A stretch of 41,312 nucleotides of DNA from contig KB904821.1 of NCBI GenBank assembly GCA_000380225.1, forward strand, positions 1,426,509-1,467,820. Reading direction: 5' to 3'. Under the pieces are notes generated by a model. That model was not told where the DNA came from. It ran no database searches and saw only the letters and a program-made list of their open reading frames with translations. This document shows, one piece after another, positions 14,606-22,529 of the stretch (the first letter of the stretch is position 1; each line of letters begins with the position of its first letter). The position numbers and the translations under genes are program-made. Origin of the DNA: a filamentous cyanobacterium ESFC-1 (lineage in GTDB: Bacteria; Cyanobacteriota; Cyanobacteriia; Cyanobacteriales; Spirulinaceae).

Positions 14606-16570
14606 CTACCAATCAATCGCTTCACCATCAAACAACTGCACAATTTGTTGTACGGCTTTGTCCATCTCATCGGCACTCGCGGGTGAAGCGTCCAGGGGAT
14701 TTTCTTCAGTTTCTAGGTGAGTCTCTAGAGCAGGAGAGGGCATCTCGACAACGGCGGGAGATGGGACAGGGGAGGATTCGAGGGTAGGCTTTTCCTGCAC
14801 TTGGGTTTGAGGATAATGGCCATTCTGCCTACTATTTTGAATGCCATTCTGAGTACTATTTTGAATGCCATTCTGAGTGCTATTTTGGATGCTATTTTGA
14901 GTGGCATTTTGACTGCCATTTTGACTGCCATTTTGACTGCCATTGCGATCGCGCACAGACGGAGCAGAAGAAGGAGGCGGAGTAGGCGCGGGTGCGGGTT
15001 CAGGAGAAGGTGGTTGAGGCTGAGGGGTTGGCTGTCTAGACGGTTGAGACGCTGTAAAGGACTGACTCGACCGATTTGCTAATTGCAACTGGATGTGGAT
15101 TTTTTCTTGCCACGCTTGCTCAAAAGCTTTCTCGATTTCGGGTTTAAATCGTTCGGCAGTGGGCAACAGATTGGTATTTCTGACGCTGATGTAAGCGATC
15201 TCGGCATCGAGATCGAAGTTCACCAACTTACAATGCTGCTTCACAAAGGCTTCTGTTAAGGGGCGCAACTGTTTTAAAACCTCTTGCCAGGTTTGCTGAA
15301 CGCGGTTTTCGGGAACGGTAGTCGGTGGAGTGGTAGATGAGGGTTCAGCCGCTTGTGATGGCACAGGAGCAGGACGTTGGGAGGCTTCTGGGGTGGCGCG
15401 GCGATTAGCGGTTGTAGGGGGTTGTGGTGGGGCTTGTGGGATCGCCTGGGTGACGGGTTGCGCCGGGGTGGGGGGCGCGATCGCGCTGGGCAATAAACCC
15501 AACAAAGTCACTTCTAACCACAATCGCGGTTGCGTGGAGTGACGCAGTTGAGATTCGCTGTTTTTGAGGTGTTGCTGGGAAGCGAGAATGGTTGCGATTT
15601 GCCAATGTTGCGCTTCTTCGCACAACGCCTTCCAAGTGGTTTCGGTGACGGCGACTAAATCTTGCCGTTGGGGGGCATTTTTGGCAATGGCTAAGTTGAG
15701 ATAAAAGCCTGCCAAACTCTGCAATACCGCCAAGGGTTCGCGACCGCGATCCATAAGGTGACGGCATTCTTCGATGGTGTCTTCGGCTTTGTTGGTGCGG
15801 ATTGCTTGCAGTAACAGCAGTAAGTTCCGTTCGGGAACAGCCCCCACCAAGTCCCACACCCGTTCGACGGTAATTTTTCCGGCCAGCAAACTCAACTGAT
15901 CGAGTAAACTTTCGGCATCCCTTAAACCGCCGTTGGCAATTTGCGCGACTAGGGTAATGGCTTCTTTGGTAATTTCAATAGATTCGGAGTCCGCGATCGC
16001 GATCAGATGTTTGACCATCGAGTCTAAGGGAATGCGGCGAAAATCAAAACGCTGACACCGAGAAATAATGGTTGTTAAAACGCGCTGGGGGTCAGTGGTC
16101 GCTAAGACAAACACCACTCGCGCTGGCGGTTCTTCGAGGGTTTTCAGCAGGGCATTAAATGCCGCCGTACTGAGCATATGACATTCATCGACCACATAGA
16201 CCTTATAACGGCATTGCACCGGGGCAAATTGAGCGCGTTCGATGATTTCGCGGATATTATCAACCCCGGTGTTGCTGGCTGCGTCGATTTCAATGACATC
16301 TAATGCTGAACCCCGCGCAATGGATTTACAAACCTCGCAATGGCCGCAAGGAGTCGCGGTGGGAGTGTCGCTGTTAAGGCAGTTGAGGGATTTTGCCAAA
16401 ATTCGAGCGCTGGAGGTTTTTCCAGTTCCCCGCGGCCCGGTAAACATATAAGCTGGCGCTATTTTTTGGGAAGCGATCGCATTACTCAATGTTGTGGCGA
16501 TCGCTTCTTGTCCGACTAAACCCGCAAAGGTTTGAGGCCGATATTTGTGATGCAGGGGTTCGTAAGACAT
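14606..16570 (-). CDS. dnaX: DNA polymerase III subunit gamma/tau
   Basis: DnaX is the ATPase that drives loading of the sliding clamp and holds the replicase together. The 654-residue protein has Walker A GPRGTGKT at 45-52, the zinc-binding cysteines Cys64, Cys75, Cys78 and Cys81 (CGHCEVC), Walker B VVDECHML, the LATTDPQ sensor and the ISRCQRF block. A long Pro/Gln-rich and Asn/Gln-rich linker precedes a tau-like C-terminus. I start at ATG 16570 (MSYEPLHHKYRPQTF), where family similarity begins; the frame is open for 36 more codons without similarity. No intein is present in the ATPase domain, unlike the Synechocystis dnaX gene. A ten-unit QNGS/QNST repeat lies in the linker. Downstream, repeat DNA starts about ten bases after the stop. 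Confidence 0.96.
   Translation of the reverse strand: MSYEPLHHKYRPQTFAGLVGQEAIATTLSNAIASQKIAPAYMFTGPRGTGKTSSARILAKSLNCLNSDTPTATPCGHCEVCKSIARGSALDVIEIDAASNTGVDNIREIIERAQFAPVQCRYKVYVVDECHMLSTAAFNALLKTLEEPPARVVFVLATTDPQRVLTTIISRCQRFDFRRIPLDSMVKHLIAIADSESIEITKEAITLVAQIANGGLRDAESLLDQLSLLAGKITVERVWDLVGAVPERNLLLLLQAIRTNKAEDTIEECRHLMDRGREPLAVLQSLAGFYLNLAIAKNAPQRQDLVAVTETTWKALCEEAQHWQIATILASQQHLKNSESQLRHSTQPRLWLEVTLLGLLPSAIAPPTPAQPVTQAIPQAPPQPPTTANRRATPEASQRPAPVPSQAAEPSSTTPPTTVPENRVQQTWQEVLKQLRPLTEAFVKQHCKLVNFDLDAEIAYISVRNTNLLPTAERFKPEIEKAFEQAWQEKIHIQLQLANRSSQSFTASQPSRQPTPQPQPPSPEPAPAPTPPPSSAPSVRDRNGSQNGSQNGSQNATQNSIQNSTQNGIQNSTQNGIQNSRQNGHYPQTQVQEKPTLESSPVPSPAVVEMPSPALETHLETEENPLDASPASADEMDKAVQQIVQLFDGEAIDW
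14816..14945 (-). repeat. 12-bp tandem repeat inside dnaX encoding QNxx units
   Basis: About ten consecutive 12-bp units encode four-residue repeats (QNGS, QNAT, QNSI, QNST, QNGI, QNSR, QNGH) in the flexible linker of DnaX. Units ACTATTTTGAAT and GCCATTTTGACT (as read on the plus strand) alternate, suggesting expansion by slippage without loss of frame. Confidence 0.85.
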
Positions 16571-16877
16571 GGAACTCAGCCGAAAATTAAGAAAAAATAG
16601 CGACACTAGCCCCACAGATCGCCGCCTGTACCGACGATCTAACAGCAAGGTTTCGCTCGGATTGCCGAAGAAACCCAAGCTCAGACACTATTACTAGCGT
16701 CTGCTGGTGGACTTTGAGAATAGGTATGGTGGTATTTTACTTCAGGTCGAGAACGTCATTCCGCAAAACCAGAACGTATATACTACTGTATCGCGATCGC
16801 GCCCAGTCGTAAACTGTTTTTGGGCAGTGGGCAGCTTTGCTGTAGGGGAGAAAATTACCAATTACCAATGACCATTT
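16571..16877. other. Upstream region of dnaX
   Basis: It contains the dnaX promoter region but no clear boxes could be assigned. The GTATATACTACTGTATCGCGATCGCG stretch at 16777-16802 combines a TA-rich box and an extended HIP1 palindrome. From about 16818 it turns into GGCAGTGGGCAG and ATTACCAATTACCAATGACC repeat units. No gene. Confidence 0.4.
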
Positions 16878-17076
16878 GTGACAAGTTAAAGTTTTGTGCC
16901 TATTGTCAAATTCCGGGTAGGGGCGCTCTTTTCCCCGTCCAAGACACGCGTTTTAGCGACGCGATAATAATATCCCATCGTCGTTTCCCTAAGTTGAGAT
17001 TGGGCGAGGAGACCTGTTCCCCGACACAGAGGTTTTCTGACCTCTTGACATGAAGATTTCGTGCTTAACTTGTCAC
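16878..17076. mobile_element. 199-bp non-coding element with 12-bp perfect terminal inverted repeats
   Basis: GTGACAAGTTAA at 16878-16889 is repeated as the perfect reverse complement TTAACTTGTCAC at 17065-17076, and repeat DNA (CCAATGACC units) flanks both sides. Inside are a decayed inverted copy of the GGACGGGG palindromic repeat (16916-16945), a hairpin CGCG..CGCG around 16948-16964, and AGAGGT-TTTCTG-ACCTCT at 17028-17045. The internal motifs TTGAGATTGG (16994-17003) and CCCCGACACAGAGGTT (17019-17034) recur in the same order and spacing at 30606-30645. No obvious target duplication is visible. It may be a MITE or the remnant of a larger element. Confidence 0.55.
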
Positions 17077-17204
17077 GATTGACCAATGACCAATTAAGGG
17101 ATTCTGCCAACAACCAATAACCAATAACCAATAACCAATAACCAACAACCAATAACCAATAACCAACAACCAATAACCAACAACCAACAACCAACAACCA
17201 ACAA
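17077..17204. repeat. Heptanucleotide repeat array abutting the murF stop
   Basis: GACCAATGACCAATTAAGG leads into AACCAATAACCAATA and AACCAACAACC units from 17107 to 17204. On the gene's strand this is TTGTTGG/TTATTGG, starting directly after the TAG stop of murF. The frame reading through it encodes only a periodic WLLVVGYWLL-type peptide and is not a gene. Confidence 0.92.
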
Positions 17205-18554
17205 CTAACCCATCCGATCGCGCACTTCTGTAACTACGCGACTCAAACCCACGGAATTAGAAGCTTTAAACAACACGCGATCGCCCGGACGGAGACTTTC
17301 GAGTAAGCGTCCGATTAACTCGGTGTGGGTTTCAAAACATTCTGTTGGGACTCCAGAAGCCCCTGTCACAATCGCTCTAGCTTCGGGGTCGTCGATTAAA
17401 ATCAACAAGCCATCTAAGGCGAGTTCTGAGGCTTTCTCGCCCACTTGACGATGCAAGCGAAGGGATTGCGCCCCCAACTCTTTCATCGTGCCAAGAACGG
17501 CAATATGGCGCTTACCGGGGGTTTCTTTGAGCAGGGTTAGCCCGGCTAACATGGATTCTAACCCGGCGTTGTAGGTTTCATCGAGGAGTAGGATATCGTC
17601 ACCGACACGGTAAGAACGCGATCGCCCGCCGGGTAAGTTCACAGTAATGCCTTGGGTTAGAGGAGTTACATCGAGGTTTAATATTTTGGCGATTGCTAAA
17701 GCCGCGAGGAAGTTCGAGGCATTGTGTTGACCAGGGAGGGGCAGGGGAAAACGGTGTCCTTCGACTTCTAGAGTGCGGGGATCGAGGAGTTTTCCCTGCA
17801 AATCGCCGTTTTCGAGGCCATAGGTTAAGGTTTCGCCTTGCCACACCGTCGCGGCGGTTCGCATTAAACGCTCGTTGTCAGCGTTCAAAAGGGCAATGCT
17901 ATCGGGGGACATGGTAGCCAGTAACTCGCATTTCGCCTCGGCGATCGCCTGTTCTGAACCCAAGCGGCCAATATGGGCAGTTCCAACGTTGGTAATCAGT
18001 CCTACTGTTGGCCAAGCAATCTCGGTGAGTTCAGCAATTTCGCCTCGGGCCCGCATCGCCATTTCAATCGCGGCAAAATCATGATAGGGTTCTAAGCCAA
18101 GGAGGGTTTTGGGTACGCCGATTTCGTTGTTGTAGTTTTTTTGGGTTTTGAGAACTTGGCCGTGATGAGCTAAAACCGCCGCGATCAGTTCTTTGGTGGT
18201 GGTTTTGCCCACTGACCCGGTAATGCCAATAACGGGGATATCAAAGCGATCTCGCCACCAGCGTCCGATTTTTTGATAAGCCGTGAGAGAATTTTCAACG
18301 ACGAGTTGGGGAACTTTGAGACTCGGATCGGCAGTCTCTACAATGAGGGCGATCGCGCCTTGATTGACTGCGGTTTGTAAAAACTGATGGCCATCAAAGT
18401 TTTCCCCGCGTAAAGCGACAAAGACTTCTCCGGGTTGTAGCGATCGCGTATCTGTAGTTATACGGCGTACTGGGGTTGAATCTGGAAAATTAGACCTTTG
18501 TCTCAGGGATGGCGTTAAAATTTCGCACAATTCTACAAGTTGACAGTCGATCAT
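17205..18554 (-). CDS. murF: UDP-N-acetylmuramoyl-tripeptide--D-alanyl-D-alanine ligase MurF
   Basis: MurF adds D-Ala-D-Ala to the UDP-MurNAc tripeptide with ATP, the last cytoplasmic step of peptidoglycan precursor assembly. The 449-residue length is normal. Visible features are the N-terminal uridine-binding domain (DTRSLQPGEVFVALRGENFDGH at about 35-56), the ATP loop GITGSVGKTTTKE at 110-122, NYNNEIGVP, NVGTAHIGRLGS, the LLNADNERL block, LPGQHNASNFLAALAIA and the C-terminal DETYNAGLESM and AVLGTMKELG segments. It starts with ATG at 18554. It lies alone, divergent from the unknown gene at 18940, and is followed at the stop codon by heptad repeats. Confidence 0.96.
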   Translation of the reverse strand: MIDCQLVELCEILTPSLRQRSNFPDSTPVRRITTDTRSLQPGEVFVALRGENFDGHQFLQTAVNQGAIALIVETADPSLKVPQLVVENSLTAYQKIGRWWRDRFDIPVIGITGSVGKTTTKELIAAVLAHHGQVLKTQKNYNNEIGVPKTLLGLEPYHDFAAIEMAMRARGEIAELTEIAWPTVGLITNVGTAHIGRLGSEQAIAEAKCELLATMSPDSIALLNADNERLMRTAATVWQGETLTYGLENGDLQGKLLDPRTLEVEGHRFPLPLPGQHNASNFLAALAIAKILNLDVTPLTQGITVNLPGGRSRSYRVGDDILLLDETYNAGLESMLAGLTLLKETPGKRHIAVLGTMKELGAQSLRLHRQVGEKASELALDGLLILIDDPEARAIVTGASGVPTECFETHTELIGRLLESLRPGDRVLFKASNSVGLSRVVTEVRDRMG

Positions 18555-18939
18555 GTTTAGGCAATAAGTTCTTTTCTTACTAAATTTTGCAAATAATAGA
18601 TGAAACTTTTATCAAAAGTCAGGTTTATATTCCGTGAGTTTACGGATATTTTGGGGAAATTTGCTTTTTCTGTGATTCTACAGAGAACAGCAATGAAGAT
18701 GTCAAGCTATGATATTAGTTGGGATTGAATATCTTACACTTAGGCAGATTGCCATAAAAATGGTAGGGAAATCGCCAGTATCATCAGGGTAAAAGAATCG
18801 ATATTCGGTAACATCTACAAATAAGCGGAACTAAAATATTTATTGATATCATACATTTTCTGCCTAATCTAAACTCAGTTGACATTGAGGATTCCCAGCG
18901 CGATATCCCTGAAATTAAAAGATAACTCGGGGGATTGAG
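18555..18939. promoter_or_regulatory. 385-bp divergent spacer between murF and the 431-aa gene
   Basis: A/T-rich DNA with no supported gene. TTGACATTGAGG at about 18880 offers a good -35 box for the rightward gene, with GATATC 17 bases later as a weak -10. A hairpin-like TCCGTGAGTTTACGGA occurs around 18630-18645. The leftward murF promoter was not identified. Confidence 0.35.
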
Positions 18940-20235
18940 GTGCATACGTTGACAGACTGTTACCTTCGGAGAACCAGCCAAGAAGAGCAACAACTGTACG
19001 ATCATTTACTCTATTGCGTACAGACTGAATCTCCCCAGCAAATAATCGAGCGGTTTCGCCGCTTGTTTATTACTGCCAGAGATTATGCAGTCCCGGAAGT
19101 ACGCCAAGCTCTAGATAAGATCGTCAGTACTAAAAACGCCGAGGACAACTTTAAGCTTGTCCTCAATCGCTGCTGTCATATTCCCATTAATCGCTGGCAA
19201 ATGCAGTCTACCACCCAAGCTGCTATTCCCGCGTTAGTGGGTTTATTTGAAGAAACACTACCTCCAGGTAGTGTTTATTCTCGTAGCGCCCGTCGTACCC
19301 GCCTTTTGGTCAGCCAATTTAAAGAAAGCGAGCAATATTTAACTTTACAACGGTTGGCTCATGTCGTCGAAAGCAACCTCAATCCCAAGCTCAAACCCAA
19401 CCCAAACCAAGGTGAGCAAACGGTGGGTAACCTCATCGATCGCTATCCTTACCTCTACGAACACTGTTTACTCAGCGAAGATTGTAGCTACGAACACCAA
19501 CAAACCGTCCGCCACATCAAAACGCGGATGCAGCATCAGTTTGAGCTAAATCTCTCGAAATACGTCACTTATCAAGTGCGTTTAGCGCAAATTGCCCGGA
19601 GTAAACAACACCAAAGTCGCGATCGCCTCATTCAACCCGTTTATAATCCTACCTTGTTGAGCGATCGCGAACTCGGAGCCGCCTTGCGAGAATTTGTCGG
19701 TCGCACGAAAGGCCACTACACCCACCGCGATCTCGCTCAAAATTTCCTGACCCAAAGCATCAAAACCACATCCTACCGAGCTTTCAAGGATGAACTATAC
19801 GAGTATCTGTTGGGGTCGATGGATAGTCAATACCATCAACTGCAATTCAACGACAAACTCTACGACTATCTCAAAAACACCCTCACCCGCTACGACACCC
19901 AAAAACCCAGCGAATTTTTGTTGTTACGCACTTCGAGCAAGCTACTGAACTTTTTAGTGGTAGACAGTCCCCAACGCCCAGATCATTACATTTTCGTGGA
20001 TATGATTACCAATATGGGCGCAACTCCCACGGTGTTGTTACTGCTCAAAATTGCCTTGCTGTGTCGTCAAGTCAAACCCCACCTCGAAAAGCGCTTTTCT
20101 ATTTTATTTAATCACTACGAAGCTTCAGCAGGCGAGGGTGTACCCTGGCTGATTAAGTCGATGGAGAATGTTCATATTGCCCTAAGCATTCATTTTGGTT
20201 CGATGGATTTGTCCTGTTTAAAACAATTAATGTAG
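18940..20235 (+). CDS. Unidentified 431-residue protein
   Basis: The frame starts at a GTG (18940), preceded by GGGGGATTGAGG, and runs to a stop at 20235. It is a soluble protein with no signal peptide and no membrane span. It looks helical and repeat-like: LTDCYLRRTSQEEQQLYDHL, IIERFRRLFI, VRQALDKIVSTKNAEDNFKLV, then CHIPINRWQMQSTTQAAI, RYPYLYEHCLLSEDCSYEHQ, VGRTKGHYTHRDLAQNF, and a C-terminal segment with SIHFGSMDLSCL. I recall similar full-length hypothetical proteins in other cyanobacteria but cannot name a family or function. The reading frame is long and the codon use is like its neighbours. It converges with the CHASE2 kinase gene, with only five bases between the stop codons. Confidence 0.7.
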   Translation: MHTLTDCYLRRTSQEEQQLYDHLLYCVQTESPQQIIERFRRLFITARDYAVPEVRQALDKIVSTKNAEDNFKLVLNRCCHIPINRWQMQSTTQAAIPALVGLFEETLPPGSVYSRSARRTRLLVSQFKESEQYLTLQRLAHVVESNLNPKLKPNPNQGEQTVGNLIDRYPYLYEHCLLSEDCSYEHQQTVRHIKTRMQHQFELNLSKYVTYQVRLAQIARSKQHQSRDRLIQPVYNPTLLSDRELGAALREFVGRTKGHYTHRDLAQNFLTQSIKTTSYRAFKDELYEYLLGSMDSQYHQLQFNDKLYDYLKNTLTRYDTQKPSEFLLLRTSSKLLNFLVVDSPQRPDHYIFVDMITNMGATPTVLLLLKIALLCRQVKPHLEKRFSILFNHYEASAGEGVPWLIKSMENVHIALSIHFGSMDLSCLKQLM

Positions 20236-20240
20236 TCCAA

Positions 20241-22439
20241 TTATACATTGTTGATTGTTAATTCTACCGACTTCGGCAAAGTAATGACAAACTCCGTAAA
20301 CTCGCCCCAATCACTCTCAACTGCGATCTGACCCTTATACAAAGTTACGATGGTGTCATAGGTCAAAGAAAGCCCTAATCCGGTTCCTTCTCCGGGGGGT
20401 TTGGTGGTGAAAAAGGGATTAAATAATTTATCGAGATTTTCCGGTTCAATCCCCGTACCATTATCGCGAACAACGATCTGAACTTTCTCTCCTAAATCGC
20501 GACTTTTGAGAGTTAAAGTGGCTTGATAATTATTGGGGTCTTCTTGTTGTTTTTGGCGAAGTGCATAACAAGCATTATCCAAAACATTTAAAATGGCTCG
20601 CGAAACGTCTTGTAAAATGGCTTCAATGCTGTCAATTTTGGGGTCATAATCGGTTTGGATGGTGGCATAAAATTCGGGATAACGCAGTTGCACGTTTTTA
20701 TAAACCAACTGTATCGAATCGGCTAATAACTGATTGAGATCGATAGTTTCAGCAGGGAGGGCTTCGTCGCGAGCGTGCATCAGCATATTGTTGACAATAG
20801 TTTCAATGCGTTGACCGTGGCTATTAATTTTAGTAACACATTCTTTTAAATCGCCAAAAATCTCCATAACATAATCTAAATCTTCGGCTTTTAATTCACC
20901 ATCGGTTTCTAATTCTTCATTGATTTCTTCTGTTAATTCTAAAGAGATATTAGAAAAGTTATTAACAAAATTGAGGGGATTGCGGATTTCGTGGGCAATT
21001 CCGGCGGTTAATGACCCCAAAGATGCTAACTTTTCTTGGGCGATCATTTGCTTTTGGGCGGCTTTGAGTTGGGTCAGGGTTTCTTCAAGTTCGCCGTTTT
21101 TATGCTGGAGTTCTAGGGTTCTTTGTTCGACTTTGATTTCGAGGTTAGCGGCGTAATCTTCAATTTTTTGATAAGACAATTTGAGGTTGTCGAGTAAAGT
21201 CCAACCAATGCGGACAATTCCCGTACCAATGAGGGCAAATAAAGGCGGGATAACGGGAATCCACACCCCTTGTAGAAATAATAAATAACTACTGCCGATT
21301 AAGAGAATACTGGCGACAATAAAGCGAGAAATCGTGACATAGATTGATAATTTGGCCAGACCGTCGCGGTTATACCAACGACAGATAAAAATGGTACCCA
21401 TTGCCGACCAAACTAGAATCCAAAGTCCTTCTACGGGTTCTGACCAAGTTTGGAATAAAGGGCGTTCTCCTAAAGCTGCACTAATAATGGCGCTGGTAAT
21501 ATGAGCATGAAGTTCTACTCCACTCATTACTTCGGGAATTTGTACCCAGGAACTGCTATAAGGAGTCAAAGAGAAGTCTTTTAAGGTTTTAGCTGTGGAC
21601 CCAATTAAGACAACGCGATCGCGAAAAATATCCTCATCCACGCGGTTTTCAAGGACATCCATCAAAGATACTATTTTAAAGCGGCGATCGCCCCCACGAT
21701 AATTGAGAATAAACTGATAACCTTCATCCGCGGCCCAAACATAACCCCCATCGAGACGACCAAAAGGGGCAAACAAGGCTTCTCCGAGTTGAATTTTCTG
21801 GGCTTCTTCGTCGTACATATTTGGGGTAATCCCCTGGGGTGAAAGAAACAGCCAAGCTAACTGAAAGCCCAAACTGTAGACGGTTTCCCCTTCATCGGTG
21901 TTTAAATACAAAAAAGCCCGGCGAATTTTGCCGTCTACATCGAGGGGGAGATCGTTGGCCCCGACTTGACCGGATTCGGCTAATGCGGGTGGGGGTTGTA
22001 CTAAGTTTTCATTACTACCCCCCACAACTTTACGAATCCCGATTAAATGGTCGTTAGACTGCATAAAAGCGAATAATTCGTCATAACCGGGTTCGACGGG
22101 TAAATCGCGATAGATATCTAAACCGATCGCCTTGGGGTTTTGTGCGTCGATTTTCTGGAGGAGGTCGAGGAGTTGTTCGTCGGTAATAGGCCATTTGCCT
22201 ACTGCTTGTAAGTCGGTTTCGCTAATCCCGACTAAAACAATGCGATCGTCAAGAGAAGCGGGCGATCGCAACCGCATCCATTGATCGTAGGCGGCTAATT
22301 CTAATAATTGTAAAATTCCGGTCATACGGACAAGAATCACGCTACTGGTAACGGCGATCGTAATTCCGGCTATTTTCCAAGATTCACCCCGTATGCGCTT
22401 AATTTTGTGCCGTAGGGTTCGCTTTAAACATAGTCCCAT
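20241..22439 (-). CDS. CHASE2-domain membrane histidine kinase
   Basis: The 732-residue sensor kinase starts with a membrane segment (about 22-40) followed by a periplasmic CHASE2 domain (about 45-330: LLELAAYDQWMRLRSP, DDRIVLVGISETDLQAVGKWP, IGLDIYRDLPVEPG, FRDRVVLIGSTAKTLKDF, GVELHAHITSAII). Then come three hydrophobic segments (about 336-353, 365-390, 393-412) and a coiled coil (about 420-470). A HisKA domain with His483 in GIAHEIRNPLNFVNNFS and a complete HATPase domain (DNACYAL, DNGTGIEP, FTTKPPGEGTGLGLSL) end the protein. CHASE2 is a known extracytoplasmic sensory domain with unknown ligand. It is the last gene of the apparent DUF928 / TPS-CHAT / kinase operon, 90 bp after the TPS-CHAT stop. 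No response regulator is adjacent; the receivers at the left end of the window are possible partners but unproved. Confidence 0.93.
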   Translation of the reverse strand: MGLCLKRTLRHKIKRIRGESWKIAGITIAVTSSVILVRMTGILQLLELAAYDQWMRLRSPASLDDRIVLVGISETDLQAVGKWPITDEQLLDLLQKIDAQNPKAIGLDIYRDLPVEPGYDELFAFMQSNDHLIGIRKVVGGSNENLVQPPPALAESGQVGANDLPLDVDGKIRRAFLYLNTDEGETVYSLGFQLAWLFLSPQGITPNMYDEEAQKIQLGEALFAPFGRLDGGYVWAADEGYQFILNYRGGDRRFKIVSLMDVLENRVDEDIFRDRVVLIGSTAKTLKDFSLTPYSSSWVQIPEVMSGVELHAHITSAIISAALGERPLFQTWSEPVEGLWILVWSAMGTIFICRWYNRDGLAKLSIYVTISRFIVASILLIGSSYLLFLQGVWIPVIPPLFALIGTGIVRIGWTLLDNLKLSYQKIEDYAANLEIKVEQRTLELQHKNGELEETLTQLKAAQKQMIAQEKLASLGSLTAGIAHEIRNPLNFVNNFSNISLELTEEINEELETDGELKAEDLDYVMEIFGDLKECVTKINSHGQRIETIVNNMLMHARDEALPAETIDLNQLLADSIQLVYKNVQLRYPEFYATIQTDYDPKIDSIEAILQDVSRAILNVLDNACYALRQKQQEDPNNYQATLTLKSRDLGEKVQIVVRDNGTGIEPENLDKLFNPFFTTKPPGEGTGLGLSLTYDTIVTLYKGQIAVESDWGEFTEFVITLPKSVELTINNV

Positions 22440-22529
22440 AGCTTTTGCTTTGTGTCAGTTTTTCTGCCCCCAGGCGTGATTCGCGATTGGTGCTTATTCC
22501 CATTATTCCTCGTCGGGCGGGCTAGATCG

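Noticed and set aside
16571-16678. N-terminal extension of DnaX
   Set aside because: Family similarity starts at MSYEPLHHKYRP; the extra residues show no similarity.
16878-17076. End of a CRISPR-associated Tn7-like transposon
   Set aside because: The GTGACAAG ends are suggestive, but there are no tnsB, tnsC, tniQ or cas12k genes and no CRISPR repeats, and the element is only 199 bp.
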